Source: Corynebacterium bovis DSM 20582 = CIP 54.80 | GTDB lineage: Bacteria > Actinomycetota > Actinomycetes > Mycobacteriales > Mycobacteriaceae | Length of the DNA: 51,655 nt | Assembly: GCF_030408615.1 (NCBI RefSeq) | Contig: NZ_CP047188.1 | Location: 1 to 51,655, forward strand | Direction of reading: 5' to 3' | In this document: piece by piece, positions 39,215 to 45,979 of the stretch | Numbering within the stretch: the first letter of the stretch is position 1 | Layout of the letters: each line of letters begins with the position of its first letter | The notes under the pieces: model-generated | Told to the model about the DNA's origin: nothing | Database searches by the model: none | What the model saw: only the letters and a program-made list of their open reading frames with translations | Made by a program: the position numbers and the translations under genes

Positions 39215-41305
39215 TTAGCCGATGGGTGTCCAGTGGTGTCGTGTGCCGTTCCAGGTGACGCCGAAGGCGTCGGCGGTGCGGGTCCAGGTGGGGAGTTGTT
39301 CTGGGTTGGTGAAGTCGAGGCGGGTGAACACGCTGGTCAGCCATCCGGTGGGGTTGTGGGGCAATTCTGCTCGGTGGCGGGGTAGGCCGAGGGCGATGTG
39401 TCCGGTTGTTTGGCTGGTGGCGGCGTGGGCGATGGCGCGCATGACGTCGCGGGTGGTGGCCCAACAGGGGGTGTGGGTGTCGATGAGGCGGGCGAGGTGG
39501 GGGAGTCTGGCCTGGTTTTTTTCGGGTCCGACGAGGCGTGCGTAGGGGCCGTTGGCTGCGCCGCAGCCGTTGACAACACGGGTGAGGTCGTCGGCGATGC
39601 GCCAGGCGCGCAGGCTGGGAGCGGTTTTGGGTGCCTTCGCGGGGGCGTTTTGTTGGGTCTGTGCCCCGCCGGAGGCGGGTGTTAGGTCGCCGCGCGTAGC
39701 GCGGTGGTCAGGTTCGGTGTGTCCGGTGGGGGTGAGGTGGTGTTCGCGCGCGCGTGCGCGCGCGTGAGCAACCCGATGACTACCTAGAGAACAAGACAAA
39801 CCGTAACCACAGGTGTAGGTGGAAGATTTTCCGTTTCTGCTGGTGGCGGCGGGTGTGGTGGTGTGGCCGGAATCCGGGGCGATGGCGGGGTCTGTCGGGG
39901 TGCCGGTCTCGGGGGGCTTCGGGGCGGTGTGGTCGTGGTTGTCGCGCGTGGCCAGCCGGTCGGTCAGGCCGTGCGCCCAGGCGGGGCGAGTAGCTGGTGC
40001 CGGGCTGGTGGGGCGGAGGTGGTTGGGCAGGGTGGCGTCGACGACGTTGCCGGCGGCTTTCTGGACGTGTCCGTGCCAGGCGTGGGCGGCGAATCGTTCG
40101 ACGGTGTGCAGGTGTCGTCCGCGGGCGTGGATGATCAGCAGGCCGGCTGTGGCGAGGATGGTGGTGATGGCCCGCAGGTAGCGTGCGCCGGTGGCGGGGG
40201 TGATGGTCGCGCCGTGGCGTTCGATGGCGCGGGTGACGATGGTTGCGGTGGCGGCGGTTCCGTTGTGGCCTGCCGGGTCGAGGTAGTCGGCGCGGGCGCG
40301 GATGAGCGCTTCGGTGGTGGCTGCGCTGGCTTGGAGGTGTTTGTGGGTGCGTGCGGTGTTGCATGCGGCGGTTGCGCAGGTGATCCAGTGGTCGCGTCCG
40401 GCCCAGGTTCCGCGGGGCGTGTCGGGGTCGATGGGCAGTGACCAGGAGCCGGGGGCGGTTTGGGTGCGGTTGAGGTGGTTGGCGGCGGTGATCAGGTCTT
40501 GGCGTGCGGTGGTGATCTCGTCGGCGAGTTGGGTGGCGTAGTGGTCGAGTTGTTCTTTGGCGGTGTGGAAGTCGTCGGGCAGGTCCAGGACGGTGCGCCA
40601 GGCGGCGAGTTGGCCGCGCCTGCTGGTGGCGGTGTTGGCCATGCGTGCGGCGTTGTGGATCCGGGCCAGGTGACCTGCGGTGAGGTTGGCAGCGTCGAGG
40701 TCTACCGGAGGGGTTTCCCCGGTCTGGGACGTTGGGGCGGTGCAGGCGGTGGTGCCCCCGGCCGCGGCGGTGGTGGCGGTGTCGGTGGGGTCGAAAAGGT
40801 GCAAGGCGGCGGTGAGAAGCTCGGCGGCGATGCGGGGTGTAGCAGGCCGCGGCAGCCAGCCGTGCCGCCGCCGCGAGGGTCGCTGTGGAACGCTGCGCGT
40901 CGGGAGCTGGGGTACGCCGGTGGTGGGGCGGGCAGCCGTGCTGGTCGCCGTGTCTGCTTGGTCGGGGTCAGCCGTCCTGGCGGTGGCGTCCGATTTTGTG
41001 CCGGCTGCTCTGGTTGTCGTTGCGCGGTCGTCGCCGCTGTGTCGACGGGCGTGGCCTGACCGCGCGGGCCTGCCGTCGTTGCCGGGCTTGTTGGCGGTTT
41101 TGTCAGCGTGGGCGCGGGCGATGGCTGCGCGTCGAATCGCCGTGCGTGACCGCCGCGGCGGGGCGGCATGCCCGTCTCGTGGGGTGTGTTCGGATGCTCC
41201 GAGGTCGGTCTGACCTGCGGGTATATATGCAAAACCCAGGTTACTGGTCGTGCCGCTTGCATTCGGCGGCAGGGTGCAGTTAACCTGGGAAGCGTCGATA
41301 CGCAA
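39215..41305 (-). CDS. Putative plasmid replication initiator (Rep)
   Basis: TTG 41305 is chosen: no ATG or GTG lies in the first part and AAAGGGAACG precedes it. The 696-residue protein has a basic, disordered first 140 residues, a helical domain (AAWRTVLDLPDDFHTAKEQL), then a winged-helix-like block at about 345-425 (ALIRARADYLDPAGHNGTAA, TIVTRAIERHGATITPATGA, RYLRAITTILATAGLLIIHA), a Pro/Thr-rich linker, and a C-terminal domain (RIADDLTRVVNGCGAANGPY, HTPCWATTRDVMRAIAHAA). Next to par, with an antisense RNA over its leader, Rep is the best reading, but I see no named initiator motif. Confidence 0.6.
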   Translation of the reverse strand: MRIDASQVNCTLPPNASGTTSNLGFAYIPAGQTDLGASEHTPRDGHAAPPRRSRTAIRRAAIARAHADKTANKPGNDGRPARSGHARRHSGDDRATTTRAAGTKSDATARTADPDQADTATSTAARPTTGVPQLPTRSVPQRPSRRRHGWLPRPATPRIAAELLTAALHLFDPTDTATTAAAGGTTACTAPTSQTGETPPVDLDAANLTAGHLARIHNAARMANTATSRRGQLAAWRTVLDLPDDFHTAKEQLDHYATQLADEITTARQDLITAANHLNRTQTAPGSWSLPIDPDTPRGTWAGRDHWITCATAACNTARTHKHLQASAATTEALIRARADYLDPAGHNGTAATATIVTRAIERHGATITPATGARYLRAITTILATAGLLIIHARGRHLHTVERFAAHAWHGHVQKAAGNVVDATLPNHLRPTSPAPATRPAWAHGLTDRLATRDNHDHTAPKPPETGTPTDPAIAPDSGHTTTPAATSRNGKSSTYTCGYGLSCSLGSHRVAHARARAREHHLTPTGHTEPDHRATRGDLTPASGGAQTQQNAPAKAPKTAPSLRAWRIADDLTRVVNGCGAANGPYARLVGPEKNQARLPHLARLIDTHTPCWATTRDVMRAIAHAATSQTTGHIALGLPRHRAELPHNPTGWLTSVFTRLDFTNPEQLPTWTRTADAFGVTWNGTRHHWTPIG
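39745..39766. repeat. 22-base alternating CG/TG tract inside rep
   Basis: An unbroken pyrimidine-purine alternation able to form Z-DNA lies in the linker-coding part of rep, coding Ala-Arg repeats on the minus strand. It is followed at 39767-39835 by a visibly AT-richer stretch, unusual in this gene. Confidence 0.8.
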
Positions 41306-41411
41306 CGACGTTCCCTTTCTTTAGGGGGATGATCAGACAATCGGAAGAAGCGGTAACTTCTTCCCTTCCCACTTCTAAAAGGCTCCGGACTAGTCACCCG
41401 GGGTCTTTTTT
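41293..41411 (+). ncRNA. Predicted counter-transcribed RNA against the rep leader
   Basis: TTGCAT (41257-41262) and TAACCT (41281-41286), 18 bases apart, would start a plus-strand RNA at about 41293. It crosses the rep start codon and ribosome-binding site, then a perfect hairpin GGAAGAAG/CTTCTTCC (41343-41350 and 41357-41364), and ends in a G-U-containing stem (GGCTCCGG 41381-41388 with CCGGGGTC 41398-41405) followed by six T (41406-41411), an intrinsic terminator. An RNA of about 120 bases antisense to a rep leader is the classic copy-number control. Predicted from signals only. Confidence 0.6.
41381..41411 (+). terminator. Intrinsic terminator of the predicted antisense RNA
   Basis: An eight-pair stem with two G-U pairs (41381-41388 with 41398-41405), a nine-base loop and T6. 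Nothing else on the plus strand would need a terminator here, which is part of the case for the antisense RNA. Confidence 0.62.
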
Positions 41412-41414
41412 CAT
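41394..41414 (-). CDS. Possible rep leader peptide, six codons
   Basis: On the minus strand ATG 41414 follows CAGGAGCGAAGAC and opens the short frame MKKDPG before TGA. It lies about 90 bases before the rep TTG and overlaps the antisense-RNA terminator. Leader peptides that couple translation to rep are known from IncFII-type plasmids. The 41415-41801 gap (387 bases) has a hairpin GCTGCC/GGCAGC at 41441-41458 and a 12-base palindrome at 41478-41489, and otherwise no gene I can support. Confidence 0.35.
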   Translation of the reverse strand: MKKDPG

Positions 41415-41787
41415 GTCTTCGCTCCTGGTCGCTGTGCGGTGCTGCCGGTCAAGGCAGCGAGTGCGTGCGGGTCCTGGGGGCGGCCGCCCGGGTACTGGGC
41501 GGCTAGCACGTCATGAATGACCATCCACTATGGATTTGTCTGGTGCGCGCCCGCCTCGCGGCGGATGGTGGGCTCTGCGTGTCCGGCCCTGGTAGTGGTG
41601 TCCCCTGAGGAAGGGGTGGGGGTGCGCGGCCCTCACCTGGGGGAGCGGTGCGAGGGGTTGCTCCTGGTGGATCACCTCCGTGTAGTTACATGAACGTCAA
41701 TCATCTATCCTGCCATACTGTTGAGGAGACGAGAAGGCGACAGGCTGCGATGACCGCAGGTTCTCCACGTCTCCGCAGTCCAGCAGA

Positions 41788-41793
41788 TAGGAT
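41788..41793 (+). promoter_or_regulatory. -10 box of the IrrE-like gene, near-leaderless
   Basis: TAGGAT (41788-41793) is eight bases before ATG 41802, with no ribosome-binding site between. Box and spacing are identical to those of the relaxase gene. Confidence 0.5.
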
Positions 41794-41801
41794 CTCATAC
41801 G

Positions 41802-42305
41802 ATGCTACAAGATACTACCGTCCGGCGAAGGAAGAGGCAACGGCTTCGTTGTCGAGAGGGCGTCCGGGACGTGTTCATTGCGTCGTCGCCGGCGGCTGTG
41901 CACTGCGTCGATGATCTCGTCCCGGCCGCGGAGATGGTGGCGGGCTGTAGCATAACGGTGGTTGACGTGGACGATTTGGGTGAGTTCGTGCAGGGGTATA
42001 CCTCCCGTGCCCCGTCCGGCTCCGCGGTGGTTGAGCTCTCAAGAGTATGTGCGTGCCGGGACTTCACTCTTGCTCACGAGCTTGGCCATCTGGTGCTGGG
42101 GCACCGGATGGGGCCGTGTACATATGACAATGGGTTAGGGGTGCTGCAAGGAATCTACAAGCACTCGCATGAAGAAATGCAGGAGCGGGAGGCCGATCTT
42201 TTTGCTCGGAACATGATGTGGATGCTGGAGCACGGAGCCGGAGCAACGACCGAGAGTCACTGGCGCTGGCTGTATCAGATAGCCGGTGATGGAGCGTTTC
42301 TGTGA
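41802..42305 (+). CDS. ImmA/IrrE-family metallopeptidase
   Basis: A 167-residue protein with the zinc-binding helix FTLAHELGHLVLGH at about residues 87-100 and the third ligand in MQEREADLFARNMM. The first 25 residues are basic. ImmA/IrrE proteases usually cut a cognate XRE repressor to relieve repression; two XRE genes lie 2 kb downstream on the other strand. The stop overlaps the GTG of the next gene (GTGA). AT-richer codons than the transfer genes suggest separate acquisition. Confidence 0.9.
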   Translation: MLQDTTVRRRKRQRLRCREGVRDVFIASSPAAVHCVDDLVPAAEMVAGCSITVVDVDDLGEFVQGYTSRAPSGSAVVELSRVCACRDFTLAHELGHLVLGHRMGPCTYDNGLGVLQGIYKHSHEEMQEREADLFARNMMWMLEHGAGATTESHWRWLYQIAGDGAFL

Positions 42306-43324
42306 ATCCTGTCGTCATTGTTCTTCTTTCAGTATTGTTGCCTTCTTTTCTTCTGCACATAGTTCTCGCCTTGAAATCGAAGGTGAAACTGCACTACGGC
42401 TTGGCTGGTGGATCGGCGGCGCTGACTCTATATACGGTGCTGAACCTGGAACCGATAGAGCTTGCCCTAGGGAAGGTGTCGGCGAACCTGTCGAGCCTGA
42501 TGAAGGACTTGCTTATCCTGTTCTTTGTGGCATCGATTTCGTGGTCTTGGTCGACGCTGCACTCTCGATTTCATCAGCGCCGGATTATGGCGGTGGTGCT
42601 GGCGGTCCTCGTCCCGTTGGCTGTCCTGCGGTCCATCGTCTGGACGAGGGCTGCAGTGGGGTTCTCGTCATTGACGGGGTATGATTTTGATGTTTTCGTC
42701 TTTCATCGCAGTGACTATGCGATGGTGGAAGTTATATCTGCCCTGGTGTTACTGTTTTGCTCAGCGAATCAGTTTCTACTGCTGCGACATCAGGTTAGTC
42801 AGGTTATCGCGACGCGCACTGCTTGCGTGGTCATGATGGTATCAATGCTTTTCCTCGCCCTATGGTCGGTCTCGTTGATGTGCTCGGTCACGAAAATCTG
42901 GGTGACCGGCACTCAGCTCGGTCCGAACTTTCACGTGGCGCGCAGCGGAACATCTGTGATCGGATCAGTGGCTTATGGCCTGGGGTGCCTGTTGTTCCCG
43001 CTGCAGGCCTGGATCGACCGGCGGCGATGGCGTCGGGCGAGTGAGCTGATCTGCGAGCTTCTCCGTGATGAGCTGGATAGGATCAACTCTCTGCCGGGAG
43101 GTTTCTCGCAGGACGAGGTTCTTGACGCTATCGTGCTCCGAGGACGCGACCGGGGTGTGGAGTTTCTATACGGCGACCGAGGGTCAGAAGAAGACCTGGC
43201 TGAGCTCCTGTCCTGTGGGACGACAACGTTGATGATGCCTCATATTTCCCAGCGGCGTGCGGTGCGGACGTGGATCATGGGTGCCGGTAGGCTCCTGAAA
43301 CATGCGCACGGAAAAAATCGTTAG
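42302..43324 (+). CDS. Polytopic membrane protein, MAB_1171c-like putative transporter
   Basis: A 340-residue protein with about seven hydrophobic helices in the first 245 residues (VVIVLLSVLLPSFLLHIVLA, RIMAVVLAVLVPLAVL, VISALVLLFCSANQFLL, TACVVMMVSMLFLALWSVSL, SVAYGLGCLLFPLQAW) and a cytoplasmic helical C-terminal domain of about 90 residues (RASELICELLRDELDRIN). Actinobacteria often place such proteins, labelled MAB_1171c-family putative transporters, next to an IrrE-like peptidase and an XRE gene. The substrate is unknown. It overlaps the next gene by 23 bases. Confidence 0.78.
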   Translation: MNPVVIVLLSVLLPSFLLHIVLALKSKVKLHYGLAGGSAALTLYTVLNLEPIELALGKVSANLSSLMKDLLILFFVASISWSWSTLHSRFHQRRIMAVVLAVLVPLAVLRSIVWTRAAVGFSSLTGYDFDVFVFHRSDYAMVEVISALVLLFCSANQFLLLRHQVSQVIATRTACVVMMVSMLFLALWSVSLMCSVTKIWVTGTQLGPNFHVARSGTSVIGSVAYGLGCLLFPLQAWIDRRRWRRASELICELLRDELDRINSLPGGFSQDEVLDAIVLRGRDRGVEFLYGDRGSEEDLAELLSCGTTTLMMPHISQRRAVRTWIMGAGRLLKHAHGKNR

Positions 43325-43871
43325 TGAAGTCGGTGCCCCCTGGGTTGGTAACGTGGTGGGCTTTGCTGTCATCGGAGCGGCATCGGCGGCACCGTGGCAG
43401 GGAGCACTCGTAGGCATGCTGACCGGGCCGGTGCCGATGATCGCGATTCTGTGGATGGTCCGGCGTGGATCGGTCGTCGACCATCACGCCAGTAGGCTGG
43501 ATCAGCGCAATGTTGTGTTCGCTGTATTGTTGGCCTGCACGGCGGCCGGGGGAACGGTTCTTTCTGGCGAGGGGGCTAGGACTGGATTGTGGCTGCTGTG
43601 GGTCGCCGCGCTATATGCGCTGGTGATGTTGTGGGCCGTGACGGCGCTGGCCCGGTTCAAAATTTCCGTTCATGTCGCAGTGTGGACGACGCACGTGATC
43701 GTGCTGGCGATGGTCATCTCACCCTGGTGGGGGTTGTCGGCAATGGTAGTTCCCATCGTCGCTTGGGCGAGGGTGAAGGTAGGTGCCCACACACGGTCGG
43801 AGGTGATTGCTGGAGCGGTGTGCGGGCTGATGTCGGTGGGAGCGGCTGCGGTGGCGTTGAGTGGGGTCTAG
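43302..43871 (+). CDS. Membrane protein resembling the C-terminal half of PAP2 phosphatases
   Basis: A 189-residue protein of five to six membrane helices. The segments KISVHVAVWTTH and WARVKVGAHTRSEVIAGAVCG match the second and third PAP2 motifs (PSGH and SRxxxxxHxxxD), with Ser-Val-His, Arg and His kept and Asp replaced by Glu; the first motif (KxxxxxxRP) is not clear. If active it would dephosphorylate lipid pyrophosphates. The 23-base overlap ties it to the transporter-like gene. It ends four bases into the convergent XRE gene. Confidence 0.68.
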   Translation: MRTEKIVSEVGAPWVGNVVGFAVIGAASAAPWQGALVGMLTGPVPMIAILWMVRRGSVVDHHASRLDQRNVVFAVLLACTAAGGTVLSGEGARTGLWLLWVAALYALVMLWAVTALARFKISVHVAVWTTHVIVLAMVISPWWGLSAMVVPIVAWARVKVGAHTRSEVIAGAVCGLMSVGAAAVALSGV

Positions 43872-44221
43872 TGTCTGTGCCGCTTGCGGTCGGCGATCTT
43901 TCGGGCGGCGTACAGATGGTCGCTGTCCATCTGCCGGCGGAATGCGAGCAACGCCTGCTCGTACCTGCTCCAGGTCTCCGGGTTGGTTGTGTGGAAGAAA
44001 TCCAGCTCGACACCAAAGAAATCGGCGAGGGCTGCGACGGACTGGAAAGCTGGCTTCTCGGTCTGCCCGGTGGCGATGTTCTTGATGGTCGTCGGGGAGA
44101 TCGGCGTGCCGGACTTCTTCAGAGCTGTGGCGACCTCACTGGCCGTGTATGGTCCGCGGTTGCCGGGATAAACGGTGTCGAAGAGGAGGGCCAGCCGTTC
44201 GGAAAGTGTGGGTGTCTTCAT
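43868..44221 (-). CDS. EspR-like XRE-family regulator
   Basis: ATG 44221 follows CCAGGACAGTCCT. The 117-residue protein begins SERLALLFDTVYPGNRGPYT and SEVATALKKSGTPISPTTIK, then FQSVAALADFFGVELDFFH, the same order as mycobacterial EspR (LNRLFDTVYPPGRGP...ALANFF), a DNA-binding XRE protein. It should bind DNA as a dimer. It may be the substrate of the IrrE-like protease encoded opposite. It is 55 bases downstream of the double-HTH gene. Confidence 0.88.
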   Translation of the reverse strand: MKTPTLSERLALLFDTVYPGNRGPYTASEVATALKKSGTPISPTTIKNIATGQTEKPAFQSVAALADFFGVELDFFHTTNPETWSRYEQALLAFRRQMDSDHLYAARKIADRKRHRH

Positions 44222-44276
44222 AGGACTGTCCTGGAGTGATGTATCGCCGGCGACGGTTCCTCTGAGGCTGATTGCC

Positions 44277-44741
44277 TCAGCTGTCGGTAAAAGGGGAGAG
44301 CTTTTCAGTGTTTCGGGAGTTGTGTGCCGCCTGATCGATGATAGCAACCGGCAGTCCGTACAGGCTGGCGAGGCGCTCGGAATGCGCTGAAGATATGGGG
44401 GTGTCGCCACGCTCGATCGCGCTGTAACCCGGAAGCGATAGCCCCATCCAGTCGGCTGTTTGTGGCCGTGACAGTCCCCGTGCGATGCGAAGGGACTTGA
44501 GGGTCGGGTTGACAGATGGAGGGATGACCTCGGAGAGGGGGGAATCGATGATACGCATGCAGTCTCCCAAGGTCTCCAGTGTGGGCGTCCTTGTGCCGCG
44601 TTCCCAGGCTGAGATCGTTGAGACGCCGATTTTGGCTGCTCGTGCAAGCTGAGGGCGGGACAGCCCCGCGGCGATCCGCAGCTCGCGGAAGCGCCTCGGG
44701 TTGAAGTTCTCAATGGTTGTCCTGCTCACCCGGCACACCAT
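44277..44741 (-). CDS. Regulator with two XRE helix-turn-helix domains
   Basis: ATG 44741 follows GAGAAAGG. The 154-residue protein has two consecutive XRE domains: residues 15-65 (FRELRIAAGLSRPQLARAAK, IGVSTISAWERGTRTPTLET) and 80-130 (LKSLRIARGLSRPQTADWMG, LSLPGYSAIERGDTPISSAH). LRIA-GLSRPQ is shared by both, so they arose by internal duplication. A tandem HTH can act as a pseudo-dimer. The gene diverges from the DUF3710 gene at the head of the T4SS block and could control it. Confidence 0.9.
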   Translation of the reverse strand: MVCRVSRTTIENFNPRRFRELRIAAGLSRPQLARAAKIGVSTISAWERGTRTPTLETLGDCMRIIDSPLSEVIPPSVNPTLKSLRIARGLSRPQTADWMGLSLPGYSAIERGDTPISSAHSERLASLYGLPVAIIDQAAHNSRNTEKLSPFTDS

Positions 44742-44841
44742 AGGGGCAACCTTTCTCTGAGCTGGGGGAACACTCCGCGATAATCATAAGGTAGCTGGAG
44801 TCGTAAACGGCAAGCAAATGGTAGCATCAAACAGTGGCGCG

Positions 44842-44869
44842 TTGCTTCGTTCTGGTGTACGGTTAATGC
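44842..44869 (+). promoter_or_regulatory. Possible promoter of the T4SS block
   Basis: TTGCTT (44842-44847) and TAATGC (44864-44869) are 16 bases apart, about 20 bases before GTG 44891. It is the only plausible promoter seen near the head of the block and faces the divergent XRE pair. Confidence 0.45.
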
Positions 44870-44890
44870 ATGCATGAAGGAGGTGTTCAG

Positions 44891-45547
44891 GTGCAGCAGG
44901 TCAGGGCGGTGGACATGGGGCCGTGGGATGACGTCGAAGTGTCGGCTCCTCGCCACATGCTGGATGACAGGCATGCGAGGGTCGGTGCTGACCTGGACGT
45001 TCCGCATGGCTCCGATGTCTTCGAGCCTGCCAATGCTCCTGGTCTTTTGCTGGTTCAGCCGCCGGAGTCGGTGACGACGATCGGTGTCAGCGTCCTGGCG
45101 TGGCCGGGGTCGGCCGGGTGGGAGGACCTTTGCGGTCGGATGGCCTGCAGTCTGGCGGCGGATATCCGCCCGGTGCAGGACACCGGCGGTGCCGCAGAGG
45201 AGGCCCCGGCGGCGGTGGTTGACACGTTCGGCCCGTTTGGTCCTGAGTTGCATGTTCATGCCGGTGATCGCCGGGAGACGGTGTTCCTCGGTGCCTCTGG
45301 TTACCGGTGGCTGGTGCGAGCGACGGTCAAGAGTGTGGATGTCACTGCCGCTGATCTCGAGGCCGCGTACCAGATCCTGGCGTCGATGGTGGTCTACCGG
45401 GGTGGGGCGGCGATGCCGCCGGGACGGTCACTGTCGATGGCTTGTGTTGTTGATCTTGCCCACCGTGAGCAGGTGCTGGCCCGGGAGTCTGAGGATGAGA
45501 TTGCTCGGCGGATCTGGCAGCAGGCCAGCTGCGGGAAGGTGGCCTGA
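44891..45547 (+). CDS. DUF3710 domain protein
   Basis: GTG 44891 is chosen because AAGGAGG lies exactly seven bases before it, although ATG 44870 is in frame. The 218-residue protein follows the DUF3710 order: GPWDD near the start, LDVPHGSDVFEPANAPG, FGPFGPELHVHAGDRRETVF, LGASGYRWLVRATV, and VVYRGGAAMPPGRSLSM at the end. Chromosomal DUF3710 genes are conserved in actinobacteria with unknown function. Here it is the first gene of the T4SS block and one base from the next frame. Confidence 0.85.
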   Translation: MQQVRAVDMGPWDDVEVSAPRHMLDDRHARVGADLDVPHGSDVFEPANAPGLLLVQPPESVTTIGVSVLAWPGSAGWEDLCGRMACSLAADIRPVQDTGGAAEEAPAAVVDTFGPFGPELHVHAGDRRETVFLGASGYRWLVRATVKSVDVTAADLEAAYQILASMVVYRGGAAMPPGRSLSMACVVDLAHREQVLARESEDEIARRIWQQASCGKVA

Positions 45548-45548
45548 C

Positions 45549-45773
45549 ATGAACTATGTGATGTCCGGGTGGCCGGGGCGTGATCCGCCTCGGGGTGGGA
45601 GTGAGGGGCCTGCCCCGATGGTGGATCGCGCTCCGGTGAGGGGCCCTGCCGGGCCAGGCAAGGGGCGGTGGTTTGGTTCCGTTTTCCACCGCACCTTGCC
45701 TGCGGGTGTCGGACTGCTGCGGGTCCGCCGGCAGGGCCACCACCCCCCGGGGTGTGGCTGGGTGTCGATGTGA
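45549..45773 (+). CDS. Possible 74-residue Gly/Pro/Arg-rich protein
   Basis: ATG 45549 starts one base after the DUF3710 stop. The 74-residue product is low in hydrophobic residues (NYVMSGWPGRDPPRGGSEGP, VRGPAGPGKGRWFG) and likely disordered. Adjacent position is the main support; composition is also what a GC-rich non-coding stretch gives, so confidence is limited. Confidence 0.4.
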   Translation: MNYVMSGWPGRDPPRGGSEGPAPMVDRAPVRGPAGPGKGRWFGSVFHRTLPAGVGLLRVRRQGHHPPGCGWVSM

Positions 45774-45842
45774 TCTGCGACATCGCATCGACGGCCACTG
45801 TCCCCCGGGGTGTGCGGTGGCGGCCCCACCGGCCCGGCGGGC

Positions 45843-45871
45843 GTGGTGGCGTACACGCGAGACGCCACCAC
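45843..45871. terminator. Hairpin before the giant membrane protein gene
   Basis: GTGGTGGCGT (45843-45852) and ACGCCACCAC (45862-45871) pair across nine bases; a second hairpin CCGTGC/GCACGG is at 45898-45912. No T-run follows. They may attenuate or stabilise the transcript between the DUF3710 genes and the rest of the block. Confidence 0.4.
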
Positions 45872-45979
45872 ACCGCCGCCGGGGGTGGTGGAAGCCCCCG
45901 TGCCTAGCACGGTTCTCCTCTTCCACATCAGTGAACACATGCACATATGCACACACGAGAAGAAGGAAAGAAGACTTCC

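Noticed and set aside
38766..39464. Minus-strand 232-codon frame rich in His, Pro and Arg
   Set aside because: It is a different frame over the rep 3' end and the 100-residue gene; composition is that of a GC-rich shadow.
39863..41059. Long plus-strand Gly/Val-rich frames opposite rep
   Set aside because: They are antisense shadows of the rep reading frame and have no ribosome-binding sites.
41648..41914. Plus-strand 88-codon frame before the IrrE-like gene
   Set aside because: It overlaps the IrrE-like gene out of frame, and its start has no good ribosome-binding site.
44726..45259. Minus-strand frame opposite the DUF3710 gene
   Set aside because: Antisense to a recognised domain and starting inside it; no ribosome-binding site.
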